NCBI GenBank assembly: GCA_021769035.1
Contig: JAETTP010000007.1
Location: 1 to 60,247 of the forward strand
From: Bacillota bacterium
GTDB taxonomy: Bacteria > Bacillota > Dehalobacteriia > UBA4068 > UBA4997
Length of the DNA: 60,247 nucleotides
Direction of reading: 5' to 3'
Shown: positions 42,012-51,605 of the stretch, piece after piece
How the letters are laid out: every line of letters starts with the position of its first letter
Numbering within the stretch: the first letter of the stretch is position 1
The notes under the pieces: model-generated
What the model was told of the DNA's origin: nothing
Seen by the model: the letters and a program-made list of their open reading frames with translations, nothing else
Database searches by the model: none
Position numbers and translations under genes: made by a program

Positions 42012-43199
42012 ATGAAAAAAACACTTAAAAAACCGTGGCTGTTGGCCGGGCTGCTTGTCGCTTTGGCGGCGGCGCTTTTGTGCGGCGGCTGCGGCGGCGA
42101 TAAGCAAACGGCGGAGCAGGCGGAGCCGGGCATTGCCGTGGAGGTGGTGCAGGCCGAGGTGGGGCAGATTGTGAACTCCACCGTGGTGCGCGGCAACGTG
42201 GCGGCTATAGACGACGTGTATGTGGTGCCTAAGGCCCAAGGTGTGGTGCGCTCGGTGAATGTGTCGGTGGGCGATTATATCAGCAACGGCCAGGTTATTT
42301 GCCAGTTGGATACGGTGGATTTGCAGACCGCGCTGGCTTTGGCCAAAAGCCAATATGACACGCTGAATACTTCATATCAGGAGGCCGTGAAAAATCGGGA
42401 TCGTTACGCCGCCCTATACGCCGAGGGCGCGGTTTCTCTGGCTCAGTATGAGCAGGCGGAAACCACGGTGAAAACAATGAATCTTGAGGGCGCGCGCTTG
42501 CAGGTGCAGCAAATTCAGGACCAAATTAACAACTGCACGGTGCGCTCCACTATCAGCGGCCAGGTGGCGGAGGTCAGCGTGAACCCCGGCGATATGGCGG
42601 GCAGCGGCCCGGTGGCCCGCGTGGTGGACATCAACCAGGTGAAGCTGGTGGCCAATGTGACAGAAAGCGTGCTGACCAGCTTCAGTCAGGGCTTGGAGGT
42701 GCCGGTGACTATCGCCGCGGCCTCCGCCCAGCCTTACACCGGCCGGGTGACTTCTATGCCGGTGGCGGCCAACGCCACCATGACTTACCCCGTGGAGATT
42801 ACCATTGACAACCCCAACCGGGAGATTATGGCCGGCATGTTTGCTGAGGTGAACGTGGTGCGGGAGCAATCGGCGGCGGAAAGTTTGATTATTCCCAAAA
42901 GTGCGGTAAACAACGAGAGCCAGGTTTTTGTGGTTGATGCGCAAAACGTGGCCCACCTGCGCGATGTGGAAACCGGCCTTTCCGATGACAACAATGTGGA
43001 AATTTTGAGCGGCCTTTCCGCCGGGGAAACTGTGGTGACGGTGGGCGGCTATCTGCTTTCCGACGGGGCGGAGGTGCGCATTGTCAGCAGCGAGAGCGGC
43101 GCGGAAAATGAGAGCGACGCGGCTAACAATGAAAACTCTGATAACGAAAACTCCGATAATGAGAACTCCGAAAATGCGGCGGCAGCTGCCAACAACTGA
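42012..43199 (+). CDS. RND efflux membrane-fusion (periplasmic adaptor) protein
   Basis: A 395-residue adaptor linking an RND pump to an outer channel. Signal segment 1-26 ends in LLCGGCGG, a possible but imperfect lipobox. Lipoyl/barrel halves: VVPKAQGVVRSVNVSVGDYI and CTVRSTISGQVAEVSVNPGD around a coiled-coil hairpin (about 100-165), then a beta-barrel domain with PYTGRVTSM. The tail has three 15-bp repeats encoding NENSD units. Followed after 23 bases by the pump gene. Confidence 0.92.
   Translation: MKKTLKKPWLLAGLLVALAAALLCGGCGGDKQTAEQAEPGIAVEVVQAEVGQIVNSTVVRGNVAAIDDVYVVPKAQGVVRSVNVSVGDYISNGQVICQLDTVDLQTALALAKSQYDTLNTSYQEAVKNRDRYAALYAEGAVSLAQYEQAETTVKTMNLEGARLQVQQIQDQINNCTVRSTISGQVAEVSVNPGDMAGSGPVARVVDINQVKLVANVTESVLTSFSQGLEVPVTIAAASAQPYTGRVTSMPVAANATMTYPVEITIDNPNREIMAGMFAEVNVVREQSAAESLIIPKSAVNNESQVFVVDAQNVAHLRDVETGLSDDNNVEILSGLSAGETVVTVGGYLLSDGAEVRIVSSESGAENESDAANNENSDNENSDNENSENAAAAANN
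43128..43172 (+). repeat. Three 15-bp tandem repeats in the adaptor gene
   Basis: Unit AAYGARAACTCYGAW encodes (N/N)ENSD three times in the low-complexity C-terminus. Confidence 0.8.
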
Positions 43200-43222
43200 G
43201 CGTTAGCGGAGGATATGACAAT

Positions 43223-46200
43223 ATGAACATAATTAAAACAGCGGTTAAGCGCAGAGTCACGGTGATGATGATTTTCGTCTGCATTGTGATGCTGGGTTTG
43301 GTTTCATTCGGCCGTTTGGGCATGGATTTGATGCCGGATATGGAAATCCCGGTGGCCTTGGTGATGACCACTTACAGCGGCGCGGGCAGCGAGGAAGTTG
43401 AGAGCATGGTCACGGAAACCATTGAAACGGCGGTGGCCAGCGTGGAGGGCGTGCAGGATATTTACTCCATGTCCTCCAGCGGCTCCTCAATGGTTATGGT
43501 GCAGTACGACTGGGGCACGGATTTGGACAACGCCGGCCTGAACCTGCGGGAGCGGGTGGCGATGGTGGAAAGCTTTTTGCCGGACGGTGTGGACGACCCG
43601 ATGGTTATGAAGATGAACATGAACCAAATGCCGATCCTGATGATGGCCGTAAACAGCGATTCCAACCTGGCGGATTTAAAGCAGACCATTGAGGACGATA
43701 TTGTGCCGGTTTTGGAGCGGCAAAGCGGCGTGGCTTCCGTCAACGTGGGCGGCGGCTACGTGAACCAAATCAATGTGACGGTGAACCCGCTGGTGCTGGA
43801 AAATTACAACCTTTCCATAGCCGCGATTACCGGGGCCATTCAGGCCAACAATATGAATATGGCGGCCGGCCAGGTGGTGGACGGCGGCAAAAATATGACC
43901 ATCCGCCTGATGGGCAAATATACGGCCCTCAGCGATATTGAGAATGTGGACGTCGCGCTTCCCACCGGCGGCATTGTGAAGCTGAAAGATATTGCCAGCG
44001 TGGAGCTGGTGCCGGAAAAGAACGATTTTGACGTTTACCAAAACAGCAACGAGGCGATGTATATCGCCATCAGCAAGCAGAGCGACGCCAACACGGTTTC
44101 CACCGCCAACGCGGTGCTGGCGGCGGTGGCGGAGCTGGAGCAAACGCTTCCCGGCAACGTTACCTTTGTGGCGGCGATGAACCAGGCGGAGATGATTGAA
44201 ATGTCCATCGATAGCCTGGTAAACAGCCTGCTGACCGGCGCGCTGCTGGCGGTGCTGGTGCTGTTTATCTTCCTGCGCAGCGTGCGCAGCACCTTGGTAA
44301 TCGCCATTTCCATCCCGATTTCCCTGATTGCCACCTGCATGCTGATGTACTTCCGGGGCATGACCTTTAACGTGCTGACGCTGGGCGGCATGGCGCTGGG
44401 CGCGGGCATGATGGTGGACAGCTCAATCGTTATTTTGGAGAACATTCAGCGCCTGCGCACCCAGGGGATGAGCGGCTTTGACGCGGCGGTGAAAGGCGCC
44501 AGCCAGATGATGCTGGCGGTTATCTCCTCCACCTTAACCACCGTGGCGGTGTTTTTGCCCATCAGCTTCACGGAGGGCATGGCTTCTGTGCTGTTTACGG
44601 ATATGGCCCTGACGATTACCTTTGCCATGCTGGCCAGCCTGTTTTCCGCCATTGTGCTGGTGCCGATGCTGTGCGCCAACCTGTTGAGGCCGGAGGCCAG
44701 CTATAGCACGGAGGGCCGCGGCCTGAAACCAATGATTGGCAAGATGCAGAACGTGGTGGCCGGCTGGTTTGAAAAGCTGAACCAGGTTTATCATAAAATG
44801 CTGCTTATCAGCCTGCGCCGGCGCAAAACCACCGTGCTGGCCATTGTGGGCCTGCTGATTGTTTCCTGCGGCCTGCTGGGCGTTGTGGGCTTTGAGTTTA
44901 TGCCGGCCACCTCCAGCAACCAGATGACGGTGAACCTCACCCTGGAGGACGGCGTGGCCAAGGAGGAAACCGCCAAGGTGGCCGCGCGGGCGGAGGCCAT
45001 CATCAATGAGGTGATTGGCAGCGATTTGACGAATAATATGATGATTGTGGGCGGCCAGGCCGGCATGGGCGGCAGCGGTGAAAACGTGGCCCAGTATATG
45101 CTGACCCTGAAAAAGGACAGCGAACGCGAGCAGGACATTAACCTGCTGGCGGATAACCTGCGCACCCGCCTGGCTGATTTGGCCGGCGTGGAGGCCAGCG
45201 TCAGCGTGGGCGATATGATGAGCATGAGCAGCTCCACCAGCAGCGGCGCTTCCTTGAGCATTTACGGCGAGGATTTGGCAACTCTGAAAGAACTGGGCGA
45301 CCGAGTGGCGGCGATTATGGAGAGCATGCCAGCGGCCAGAGAGGTGGAAACCAGCCTGGACGACGCCCTGCCGGAAATTAACCTGAACATCAACGCCAAC
45401 AAGGCGGCTCAGCTGGGCATGACGGTGCCGCAGGTGGCTTCCAGCATTAATTCATACGTAAGCGGCGTGACGGCCGGCAAATTTACCCAGGCTGACGGCA
45501 CCGAGATTGACATTGAGGTGCAGGTGCCGGAATATTACCAGGATAACCTGGATTTGATTTTGAACCAGCGGATGACCTCGCCTGCCGGCCAGATTTACCG
45601 CTTAGGCGATGTGGTTTCTGTGGAGCAGGGCAGCGGCCCGATTTCCATTAACCGCATTAATCAGGAGCGCTACGTAACCGTCAGCTGTTCCCTGGTGGGC
45701 CAGGATTTGGCCAGCTTCACCAGTGAGCTGAACCAGCGCCTGGACGCGGAGCTGGTGCTGCCGCAGGGGTATCGGGTGGTATCGGAGGGCAGCTTTGAGG
45801 ATATGGTGGAGGCTTTCAGCAGCCTGCTGCTGGCCCTGCTTTTGGGCTGCGCCCTGATTTATATGATTATGGCGGCGCTGTATGAATCGTTCAGCCAGCC
45901 GTTCATCATCTTCCTTTCCATTCCCACGGCCTTTATCGGCGCGTTCTTTGGCCTGTTCATCACCGGCCACGCGCTGGACGTGACGGGTATGATCGGCTTG
46001 ATTATGTTGGTGGGCATTGTGGTAAACAACGGCATTGTGCTGGTGGACACCATCAACCAGCTGCGGCGGGAGGAGGGCAAAACCCTGCACCAGGCCATTT
46101 TGATTGCCGGCCCGCAGCGTCTGCGCCCTATTTTGATGACGGCGCTGACCACTATCCTTTCTATGCTGCCAATGGCCTTTTTCGGCAGCGACGGCGGCCA

Positions 46201-46381
46201 GATGGCGGCCGGCATGGCTATTGTGGTTTCCTTTGGTTTGGCGGTTTCCACCATGCTGACATTGCTGTTTGTGCCGGTGATGTATAGCCTGTTTGAGGAC
46301 GGCGCAAAGAAGCTGGGCATGCGCAGCGCGAAATCCAAAAACGGTCTGCACGCCGACGAGGAAGCCACGGCGGCGGTTTAA
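43223..46381 (+). CDS. RND efflux transporter permease
   Basis: A 1052-residue proton-driven exporter of the AcrB/MexB superfamily. Twelve membrane segments in the usual 1+5+1+5 pattern with two large extracytoplasmic loops. The TM4 motif GAGMMVDSSIVILENIQRL contains the proton-relay aspartate region; TM10-12 show GLIMLVGIVVNNGIVLVDTI and the RLRPILMTALTTILSMLP repeat (in part). Met- and Ser-rich loops (SMSSSGSSMVMV and DMMSMSSSTSSG) are notable. Substrate unknown. Forms an operon with the adaptor; TolC gene follows with its own promoter. Confidence 0.95.
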   Translation: MNIIKTAVKRRVTVMMIFVCIVMLGLVSFGRLGMDLMPDMEIPVALVMTTYSGAGSEEVESMVTETIETAVASVEGVQDIYSMSSSGSSMVMVQYDWGTDLDNAGLNLRERVAMVESFLPDGVDDPMVMKMNMNQMPILMMAVNSDSNLADLKQTIEDDIVPVLERQSGVASVNVGGGYVNQINVTVNPLVLENYNLSIAAITGAIQANNMNMAAGQVVDGGKNMTIRLMGKYTALSDIENVDVALPTGGIVKLKDIASVELVPEKNDFDVYQNSNEAMYIAISKQSDANTVSTANAVLAAVAELEQTLPGNVTFVAAMNQAEMIEMSIDSLVNSLLTGALLAVLVLFIFLRSVRSTLVIAISIPISLIATCMLMYFRGMTFNVLTLGGMALGAGMMVDSSIVILENIQRLRTQGMSGFDAAVKGASQMMLAVISSTLTTVAVFLPISFTEGMASVLFTDMALTITFAMLASLFSAIVLVPMLCANLLRPEASYSTEGRGLKPMIGKMQNVVAGWFEKLNQVYHKMLLISLRRRKTTVLAIVGLLIVSCGLLGVVGFEFMPATSSNQMTVNLTLEDGVAKEETAKVAARAEAIINEVIGSDLTNNMMIVGGQAGMGGSGENVAQYMLTLKKDSEREQDINLLADNLRTRLADLAGVEASVSVGDMMSMSSSTSSGASLSIYGEDLATLKELGDRVAAIMESMPAAREVETSLDDALPEINLNINANKAAQLGMTVPQVASSINSYVSGVTAGKFTQADGTEIDIEVQVPEYYQDNLDLILNQRMTSPAGQIYRLGDVVSVEQGSGPISINRINQERYVTVSCSLVGQDLASFTSELNQRLDAELVLPQGYRVVSEGSFEDMVEAFSSLLLALLLGCALIYMIMAALYESFSQPFIIFLSIPTAFIGAFFGLFITGHALDVTGMIGLIMLVGIVVNNGIVLVDTINQLRREEGKTLHQAILIAGPQRLRPILMTALTTILSMLPMAFFGSDGGQMAAGMAIVVSFGLAVSTMLTLLFVPVMYSLFEDGAKKLGMRSAKSKNGLHADEEATAAV

Positions 46382-46427
46382 CAGAAATTCCCGCTTGCTT
46401 TTTTGACAAAATAAGCGAATTGTTTAG

Positions 46428-46455
46428 TTAAGACGGATAACAGTTGTGTTATAAT
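46428..46455 (+). promoter_or_regulatory. Extended -10 promoter of the tolC-like gene
   Basis: TGTTATAAT (46447-46455) with a weak -35 TTAAGA (46428-46433), 16-bp spacer. Confidence 0.55.
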
Positions 46456-46518
46456 TAATAATAAGAAAAAAAGATTGTGTTAAAAAAATGTGATAAAGCT
46501 TTTGGGGGGAAAATTAAA

Positions 46519-47820
46519 ATGAGTAAGATACCTTTCAAAAATGTGGCCCTGGGGTTGGCGCTGGCGGGCAGTCTGTTTTTTGTCCAGCCGCAAACGGCGG
46601 AGGCCAAACTGCTTTCCGGCAAGGAGCCAACGCCGGAGGAGGCAGCTGTGCAGGAAGCGGAGCAGGGCAGCCCCAAGGTGGAGGCCCAGCTGACCGGCGA
46701 GGCCCGCTCCATCTCTCTGGACGAGGCGATGGATTTGGCTTTAACCAACAGCCCAACGGTGCTTTCCGCTAAGAACGATTTGGCTTCGGCCGAGGTGGCG
46801 GCGCAAAAGGCGGCCAGCCAATCCAGAACCGCTAAGCAGGTGGCCCAGATTACCCTGCCCACGGTGACGATGCCAACTCCGGTATACACAGATGAAACGC
46901 ATACGAGTGTGAGCTATGTGCCAACTACTTCCGGCGGCGGTAAAGCTATGGCCAAAGACCAAACCTACTATGCCGCCACGGTTTATGGCCCGGAGGCCAC
47001 CAAAAAGGCGGTGGAGATTCAAACCTATGCCGTGGCCAGCCAGGAGGCGGCTTGCAGCCTGCAAACCATTCAGGCTTATTACACCGTGCTTTGCGACGGT
47101 CAGGCGGAGCAATCCGCTTTGATGGCTTTGGAAAAGGCCCAGAATCAGTATAACGTGGTGGAAAGCCGCTTGAATCAGGGCATGGCCACCAAGTTGGAGC
47201 TGCTTTCCGCCCAGGCGCAGGTGAACGGCGCGCGCACAGCCCTGGAGGCCAGTCGGGCCAAAACAGTGCAGGACAAACGCAGCCTGAGCGTGATTATGGG
47301 GCTGGACCCGGAAACCAACTGGTCACCCACCAGCCAGCTTACTTATGAGCCTTTGCTGATTAAAGACGTGAACGAAAAGGTGCAGGAAATGGTTGCCACC
47401 TCGCCTATGGTGCAGTTGACTAAGGTGGTTTTTGAATTGGCGGATATAACCAGAGATAACACGCTGGTTTCAATGCCCTCTTTCACCTATGACGGCAAAA
47501 CGGCAGAGTTGACCTATCAAACCGCTCAGATTGAATATGAAAACGCCCAAAGCGTGGCCTACACCAGCGCTAAAGCGATGCTGGAAAATCTGAGCCTGGC
47601 CAGGGAGCAATATGAGGTTTACAATGAAACGCAGGCCTTGCTGGAGGAGGTTTACCGGCTGGCGGTGCTGCAATACGAAAACGGCCTGAACACTCAGAAC
47701 GATATTCAGGCGGCGGCGGCTGATTTGGCCAGCAACGACAGCCAACGGCTTTCCGCTCTGCTGCAATATAACATTGCCAAAACGGCAATCGAGCAGGGTT
47801 TGGTGAGCACCAGCAACTAA
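46519..47820 (+). CDS. TolC-family efflux channel protein
   Basis: A 433-residue exported protein with two OEP repeats. Signal peptide ends near QTAEAK (residue 28). ISLDEAMDLALTNSPTVLSA begins repeat 1, YYTVLCDGQAEQSALMALEK and QGMATKLELLSAQAQV follow; repeat 2 ends with YENGLNTQNDIQAAAADLAS. TolC proteins normally span an outer membrane, which suggests a diderm envelope, although Clostridia without one also encode members. ATG at 46519 follows GGGGGGA. Ends at a strong terminator. Confidence 0.9.
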   Translation: MSKIPFKNVALGLALAGSLFFVQPQTAEAKLLSGKEPTPEEAAVQEAEQGSPKVEAQLTGEARSISLDEAMDLALTNSPTVLSAKNDLASAEVAAQKAASQSRTAKQVAQITLPTVTMPTPVYTDETHTSVSYVPTTSGGGKAMAKDQTYYAATVYGPEATKKAVEIQTYAVASQEAACSLQTIQAYYTVLCDGQAEQSALMALEKAQNQYNVVESRLNQGMATKLELLSAQAQVNGARTALEASRAKTVQDKRSLSVIMGLDPETNWSPTSQLTYEPLLIKDVNEKVQEMVATSPMVQLTKVVFELADITRDNTLVSMPSFTYDGKTAELTYQTAQIEYENAQSVAYTSAKAMLENLSLAREQYEVYNETQALLEEVYRLAVLQYENGLNTQNDIQAAAADLASNDSQRLSALLQYNIAKTAIEQGLVSTSN

Positions 47821-47856
47821 AAAATGCCCTGGTGAATAGCAAAAGTAAATTTTTGG

Positions 47857-47890
47857 CAGCAGGTTTTTGTAAAAACCTGCTGTTTTTTTT
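47857..47890 (+). terminator. Terminator after tolC-like gene
   Basis: CAGCAGGTTTTT pairs exactly with AAAAACCTGCTG around GT, followed by eight T. Confidence 0.9.
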
Positions 47891-47900
47891 CTAAAAACAG

Positions 47901-47929
47901 TTGAGGAATTGCGCGAAAACGTTTATAAT
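47901..47929 (+). promoter_or_regulatory. Promoter of SLH gene 2
   Basis: TTGAGG (47901-47906), 17-bp spacer, TATAAT (47924-47929). Confidence 0.65.
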
Positions 47930-47982
47930 AAAATAGATACCTGTTGATAGTTGTATTTTATGCTTTAAAAAGGAGGATTACA

Positions 47983-49458
47983 ATGTTTAAGGAAAAATTG
48001 GGAACTGGCAGCGGAGCTTTGCTGGTGATAGTGGCGTGCTTTTTGGTGGCTCTGCTGGCCTGGCCGGCCGGCGCACTGGCGGCCGAAAAAACCACGGAGG
48101 ACGGCTATGAGTATTTTGTCACAGACAGCGGCACGGTGATTAAGAGGCCGGTGCAGAGCGAGCGGCCCAAGGACCACACCACGGATTCCGGCAGCAACAC
48201 TGCCAAGCCCAACAGTATCTCCCAGGACAGCCTGATGATAACCAAGCTGATGTTGGAGCAGGGCAAGGTGGATTTAGCCAATTTGGATATGACCCAATCG
48301 GCCAGCAGCAAAAGCGTTTTTGTGGAAAAGGCGGCGATGGAGTACGCCGCGCAGCAGAATATGGAAATTGGTATGATTACCAACTTTGTCACGGTACGCC
48401 TGCCGGTTTCATCGATTGTAAATTCCGATTACTGGAAGCGGGCCGCCACCTCCAGCCGGAGTTTTCACTTCTTTTTCCGGGTGGATGATGTGAAAGGCTT
48501 GGATCTCTCCCGGGAGTATCGCACCTCGGAGCAGGTGCGCCTGAGCGCCTGGCCGGTTTCGCAAAAGGCGGTGGAGCTGGAGATGTATTTGCGCGGCTCC
48601 GACAACACGCATACTTACATTGAAACGCTGGACAATGCGGATATTACGATTGTTTACAATTATATCAACAATTATCGCACGGTGAACAGCCGCTATCCCC
48701 AGCAGACGCTGGCTTTCCTGTGGTGTGACACGGAGCGCAAGCTGAAATCCATGTATACCACAAACGAGCTGATTGCCACCCATACGGACACGGAGAACCA
48801 GACGATGGAAATCCGCACGCCCTACGCCTTCGGTTGTTATTTGATGGTCAGCCAAACTAATGCGGACAACCGCAAAACGCAGCTGGCGGGCGCGGCGAAG
48901 CCGGGCCAGGTGAACACCGCCGGCGTGCCGGCCTGGGCCGCTGCCGACGTGGGTGCCTTGCAGGCGGTTTCCGTGGTGCCGGAGGACCTTTCCGGCAAAA
49001 AGTTCAACGAGCCGATCAGCCGCGGCGAACTGGCGGCCTATCTGACCAACGTGTTGGGCCTGGGCGACGACGGTCAGGCTTTAAGTAATCCCTTTAAGGA
49101 CGTGACGGAAAGCAATCCGTACTATCAGGATATTTTGCTGGCGGCCCGCGCCGGCCTGCTTTCCGGCCGCACGGCGGACAGCTTTGCGCCGGAGGCGGCC
49201 CTGACGCGGGAGGAGCTGGCCTGTCTGTTTACACGGGCGATGAGCAAGGCCGGCCACAGTTACTCTACTGAGCGCAGCAAGCTGGCGGCCATGCGCGACG
49301 CCGACCGGGTTTCCGCCTGGGCCAAGGACAGCGCGGCGGCCTGCCTGAATACCGGCTTAATCGGCGGCACGGACGGCAACCGTTTTGCCCCGCAGCAGAA
49401 CACCACCTGGGCGGAGGCCGTGGTGATGCTGAACCGTTTATATAACATTGTGCATTAA
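47983..49458 (+). CDS. SLH-domain surface protein 2
   Basis: A 491-residue exported protein. Signal peptide ends near AGALAAEK (residue 34). Residues about 40-310 form an unrecognised beta-rich domain with several tyrosines (TIVYNYINNYRTV). Three C-terminal SLH domains: about 318-370 (ISRGELAAYLTNVLGL), 376-430 (FKDVTESNPYYQDI...LTREELACLFTRA) and 435-491 (WAKDSAAACLNTGLIGG). ATG at 47983 follows AAGGAGG. The SLH domains are C-terminal here but N-terminal in SLH protein 1. Confidence 0.9.
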   Translation: MFKEKLGTGSGALLVIVACFLVALLAWPAGALAAEKTTEDGYEYFVTDSGTVIKRPVQSERPKDHTTDSGSNTAKPNSISQDSLMITKLMLEQGKVDLANLDMTQSASSKSVFVEKAAMEYAAQQNMEIGMITNFVTVRLPVSSIVNSDYWKRAATSSRSFHFFFRVDDVKGLDLSREYRTSEQVRLSAWPVSQKAVELEMYLRGSDNTHTYIETLDNADITIVYNYINNYRTVNSRYPQQTLAFLWCDTERKLKSMYTTNELIATHTDTENQTMEIRTPYAFGCYLMVSQTNADNRKTQLAGAAKPGQVNTAGVPAWAAADVGALQAVSVVPEDLSGKKFNEPISRGELAAYLTNVLGLGDDGQALSNPFKDVTESNPYYQDILLAARAGLLSGRTADSFAPEAALTREELACLFTRAMSKAGHSYSTERSKLAAMRDADRVSAWAKDSAAACLNTGLIGGTDGNRFAPQQNTTWAEAVVMLNRLYNIVH

Positions 49459-49472
49459 GGGAGGCAGGATTT

Positions 49473-51605
49473 TTGAGCAGTTTGAGCAATTCTAGCAATA
49501 ATAAACGGGAGGTTTGGCGTTGGCCTTTGTATCTGTTGATTGCCGTGGGCGTGCTGGCTTCCCTGGCAGTGGCGGGCGAGCGTCTGGCAGCGGAGGCCGG
49601 CAGCAAAACCACTCTGCTTTCCTTGGAATGGGGGCAGCTTAAAGATAATGCGGCCCGCAACGGTTGCACGGTGGAGGAGGCCTTGCAAAAGCTGACCAAG
49701 GACGAGGCCGGCCGGCCGCTGGTTTCCGGCGTGGTCTATAAGGAGCCAATGCTGATTGACTGGCAAAACGGCGGCTACTTGCAGGTGCAGACCGGCGCGC
49801 AGCTGCTAAACGATGTGCGCGTGGGCGGCTGGGAGATTGTGGAGTCTTCAAGCGATGCGCAGACGGAACCGCTTGAGGTTTTCAATAATAACAACAATAA
49901 TATGCCAAATTTGCCGGTGGCGGCGGAGGCCGAGCCGCAGATTGATAATAATCACAATTACGTGTTATGCTATGACGAGGAGCAGCAGCAGTTGGTTTAC
50001 AACAACCTGCAATATAAAACCTCGGCTCAAAATGTGCTTTACACTATGGAGAACGCGGAGGAGGAGCTGCTCTTTGTGGTGGGCACCACCTATCCCTACA
50101 CGGATTTAACCAGCCTGGGCATTGGCTTCAGCCGGGATGAGGCGGAGTTGATTCAAAGCTTTGGTTTGGGTTTGGTGCTTCAGGTGCGTAGCTGGCCCAG
50201 CGTGGACGAGCAATCGCTGGATTTCGTTTTCGGCGATTTGCGCAGCCTGGGCGCGCAGGCGGTGGGCTTTAACGATAACGACCTGCCCGGCGTGCAACAG
50301 GCTAACTGGCCGGAGCTTTCCCGCCGAATGGCGGATATTTTGCAAGCCCAAAAGCTACCCTCTATGTCGATTGAATTTTTCAAACAAACCGGCCTGCAAA
50401 CCTTTTTGCAGAAGATGGATTATAATATGGTGCGCATGCACCCGGTTTCCGAGGGTGAGCTGCCCAAGCTGAGCGATACCCGCTTGCAGGAGCGCTTCGC
50501 TTTGGCGGCCAACGAGCGCGGTATGGACGTGATGTTGCTGCGCCTGCGCTCCGGCCAATCGCTGGAGGACAGCGTGGAATATATTACCGCCGTGCGGGAC
50601 GCTATCCAGGCCAAAGGGGTGACGACCAACCGCATGACGGTGGTGCCGGATATGCAGGGACACGGTTGGGCCCTTTGGGCGGCGCTGGCCGCGGTTTGGG
50701 CCGGCGGCGTGCTGCTGCTGAAAAGCTTTGGCTTGCGTAAAACGGCTTGGCTGCTGCCCTGCCTGGGGTTGGTGCTGGCGGCCGGTCTGCTGGTTATTGG
50801 CCGTGGCTATCTGACCCAAAAGCTGGCGGCCTTGGCGGCCGTGGTGATCTTCCCCTATTTGGGCGTGGCCTCAGCGGCCCGGCCGGAGGGGCGCAGCCTG
50901 GCGGCTTCTATCCTCACCTTATGCCGAATCACCCTGGTTTCCCTGATTGGCGCGGCCCTGGTGGTGGGCACGCTCTCCGAGCGCAGTTATATGTCGGCCA
51001 TCAATGTGTTCAGCGGCGTTAAAGTGGGCCAGCTGGCTCCCCTTTTGCTGCTGATGATTTACCTGCTTTATCAAATTGCCGAGGAGCACGGCGGCGCCGG
51101 CTATCTGCTGGTGGGCTGCTGGCGGCTGCTGCAAAAAAAGGTGACTATCGGCCTGGTGCTGCTGGCCGGCCTGGCTGCTGCCATGCTGCTTTACTATATG
51201 CTACGCACTGGCAACACCGCCGTGGGCGTTTCCGATTTGGAACGCAGCTTCCGGGCCTTTTTGGATAAGGTTTTGCAGGTGCGGCCGCGCACTAAGGAGT
51301 TTATGTTTGCGCACCCGATTATGCTGGCGATTTTGTATTTTGGCTATCGCAAGCAGCTGTGGCCCTTTGTGCTGCTGGGCGCTATCGGCCAGGTGAGCCT
51401 GGTGAACACCTTTGAGCATTTGCACACCCCGCTGGCGGTGAGCCTGGTGCGCACCGGCAACGGCCTGGTTTTGGGCGCGCTGCTGGGTGTGGTTTTGATT
51501 TATCTGTTGAAATATCCGGGCGGTTGGCTGTTACGCAAGGGGCAGGAGGTGGCCCGCTTGGCTGCGGAGGCCGACGCTAAGGAGGAGAGCCAACGTGTCG
51601 GCTAA
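49473..51605 (+). CDS. DUF5693 family membrane protein
   Basis: A 710-residue membrane protein. One N-terminal membrane segment (17-36), a large extracytoplasmic domain (about 40-405) containing an asparagine run and GIGFSRDEAELIQSFGLGLV, then about eight membrane segments. DUF5693 proteins regularly lie beside csaB in SLH-bearing Firmicutes, so a role in secondary wall polymer modification or export is likely but unproven. Start TTG with GGGAGG upstream. It overlaps csaB by 11 bases. Confidence 0.85.
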   Translation: MSSLSNSSNNKREVWRWPLYLLIAVGVLASLAVAGERLAAEAGSKTTLLSLEWGQLKDNAARNGCTVEEALQKLTKDEAGRPLVSGVVYKEPMLIDWQNGGYLQVQTGAQLLNDVRVGGWEIVESSSDAQTEPLEVFNNNNNNMPNLPVAAEAEPQIDNNHNYVLCYDEEQQQLVYNNLQYKTSAQNVLYTMENAEEELLFVVGTTYPYTDLTSLGIGFSRDEAELIQSFGLGLVLQVRSWPSVDEQSLDFVFGDLRSLGAQAVGFNDNDLPGVQQANWPELSRRMADILQAQKLPSMSIEFFKQTGLQTFLQKMDYNMVRMHPVSEGELPKLSDTRLQERFALAANERGMDVMLLRLRSGQSLEDSVEYITAVRDAIQAKGVTTNRMTVVPDMQGHGWALWAALAAVWAGGVLLLKSFGLRKTAWLLPCLGLVLAAGLLVIGRGYLTQKLAALAAVVIFPYLGVASAARPEGRSLAASILTLCRITLVSLIGAALVVGTLSERSYMSAINVFSGVKVGQLAPLLLLMIYLLYQIAEEHGGAGYLLVGCWRLLQKKVTIGLVLLAGLAAAMLLYYMLRTGNTAVGVSDLERSFRAFLDKVLQVRPRTKEFMFAHPIMLAILYFGYRKQLWPFVLLGAIGQVSLVNTFEHLHTPLAVSLVRTGNGLVLGALLGVVLIYLLKYPGGWLLRKGQEVARLAAEADAKEESQRVG

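Noticed and set aside
43128-43172. CRISPR-like or regulatory tandem repeat
   Set aside because: The three 15-bp units lie in frame within the adaptor gene and simply encode a low-complexity tail; there are no spacers. No CRISPR array was seen anywhere in the window.
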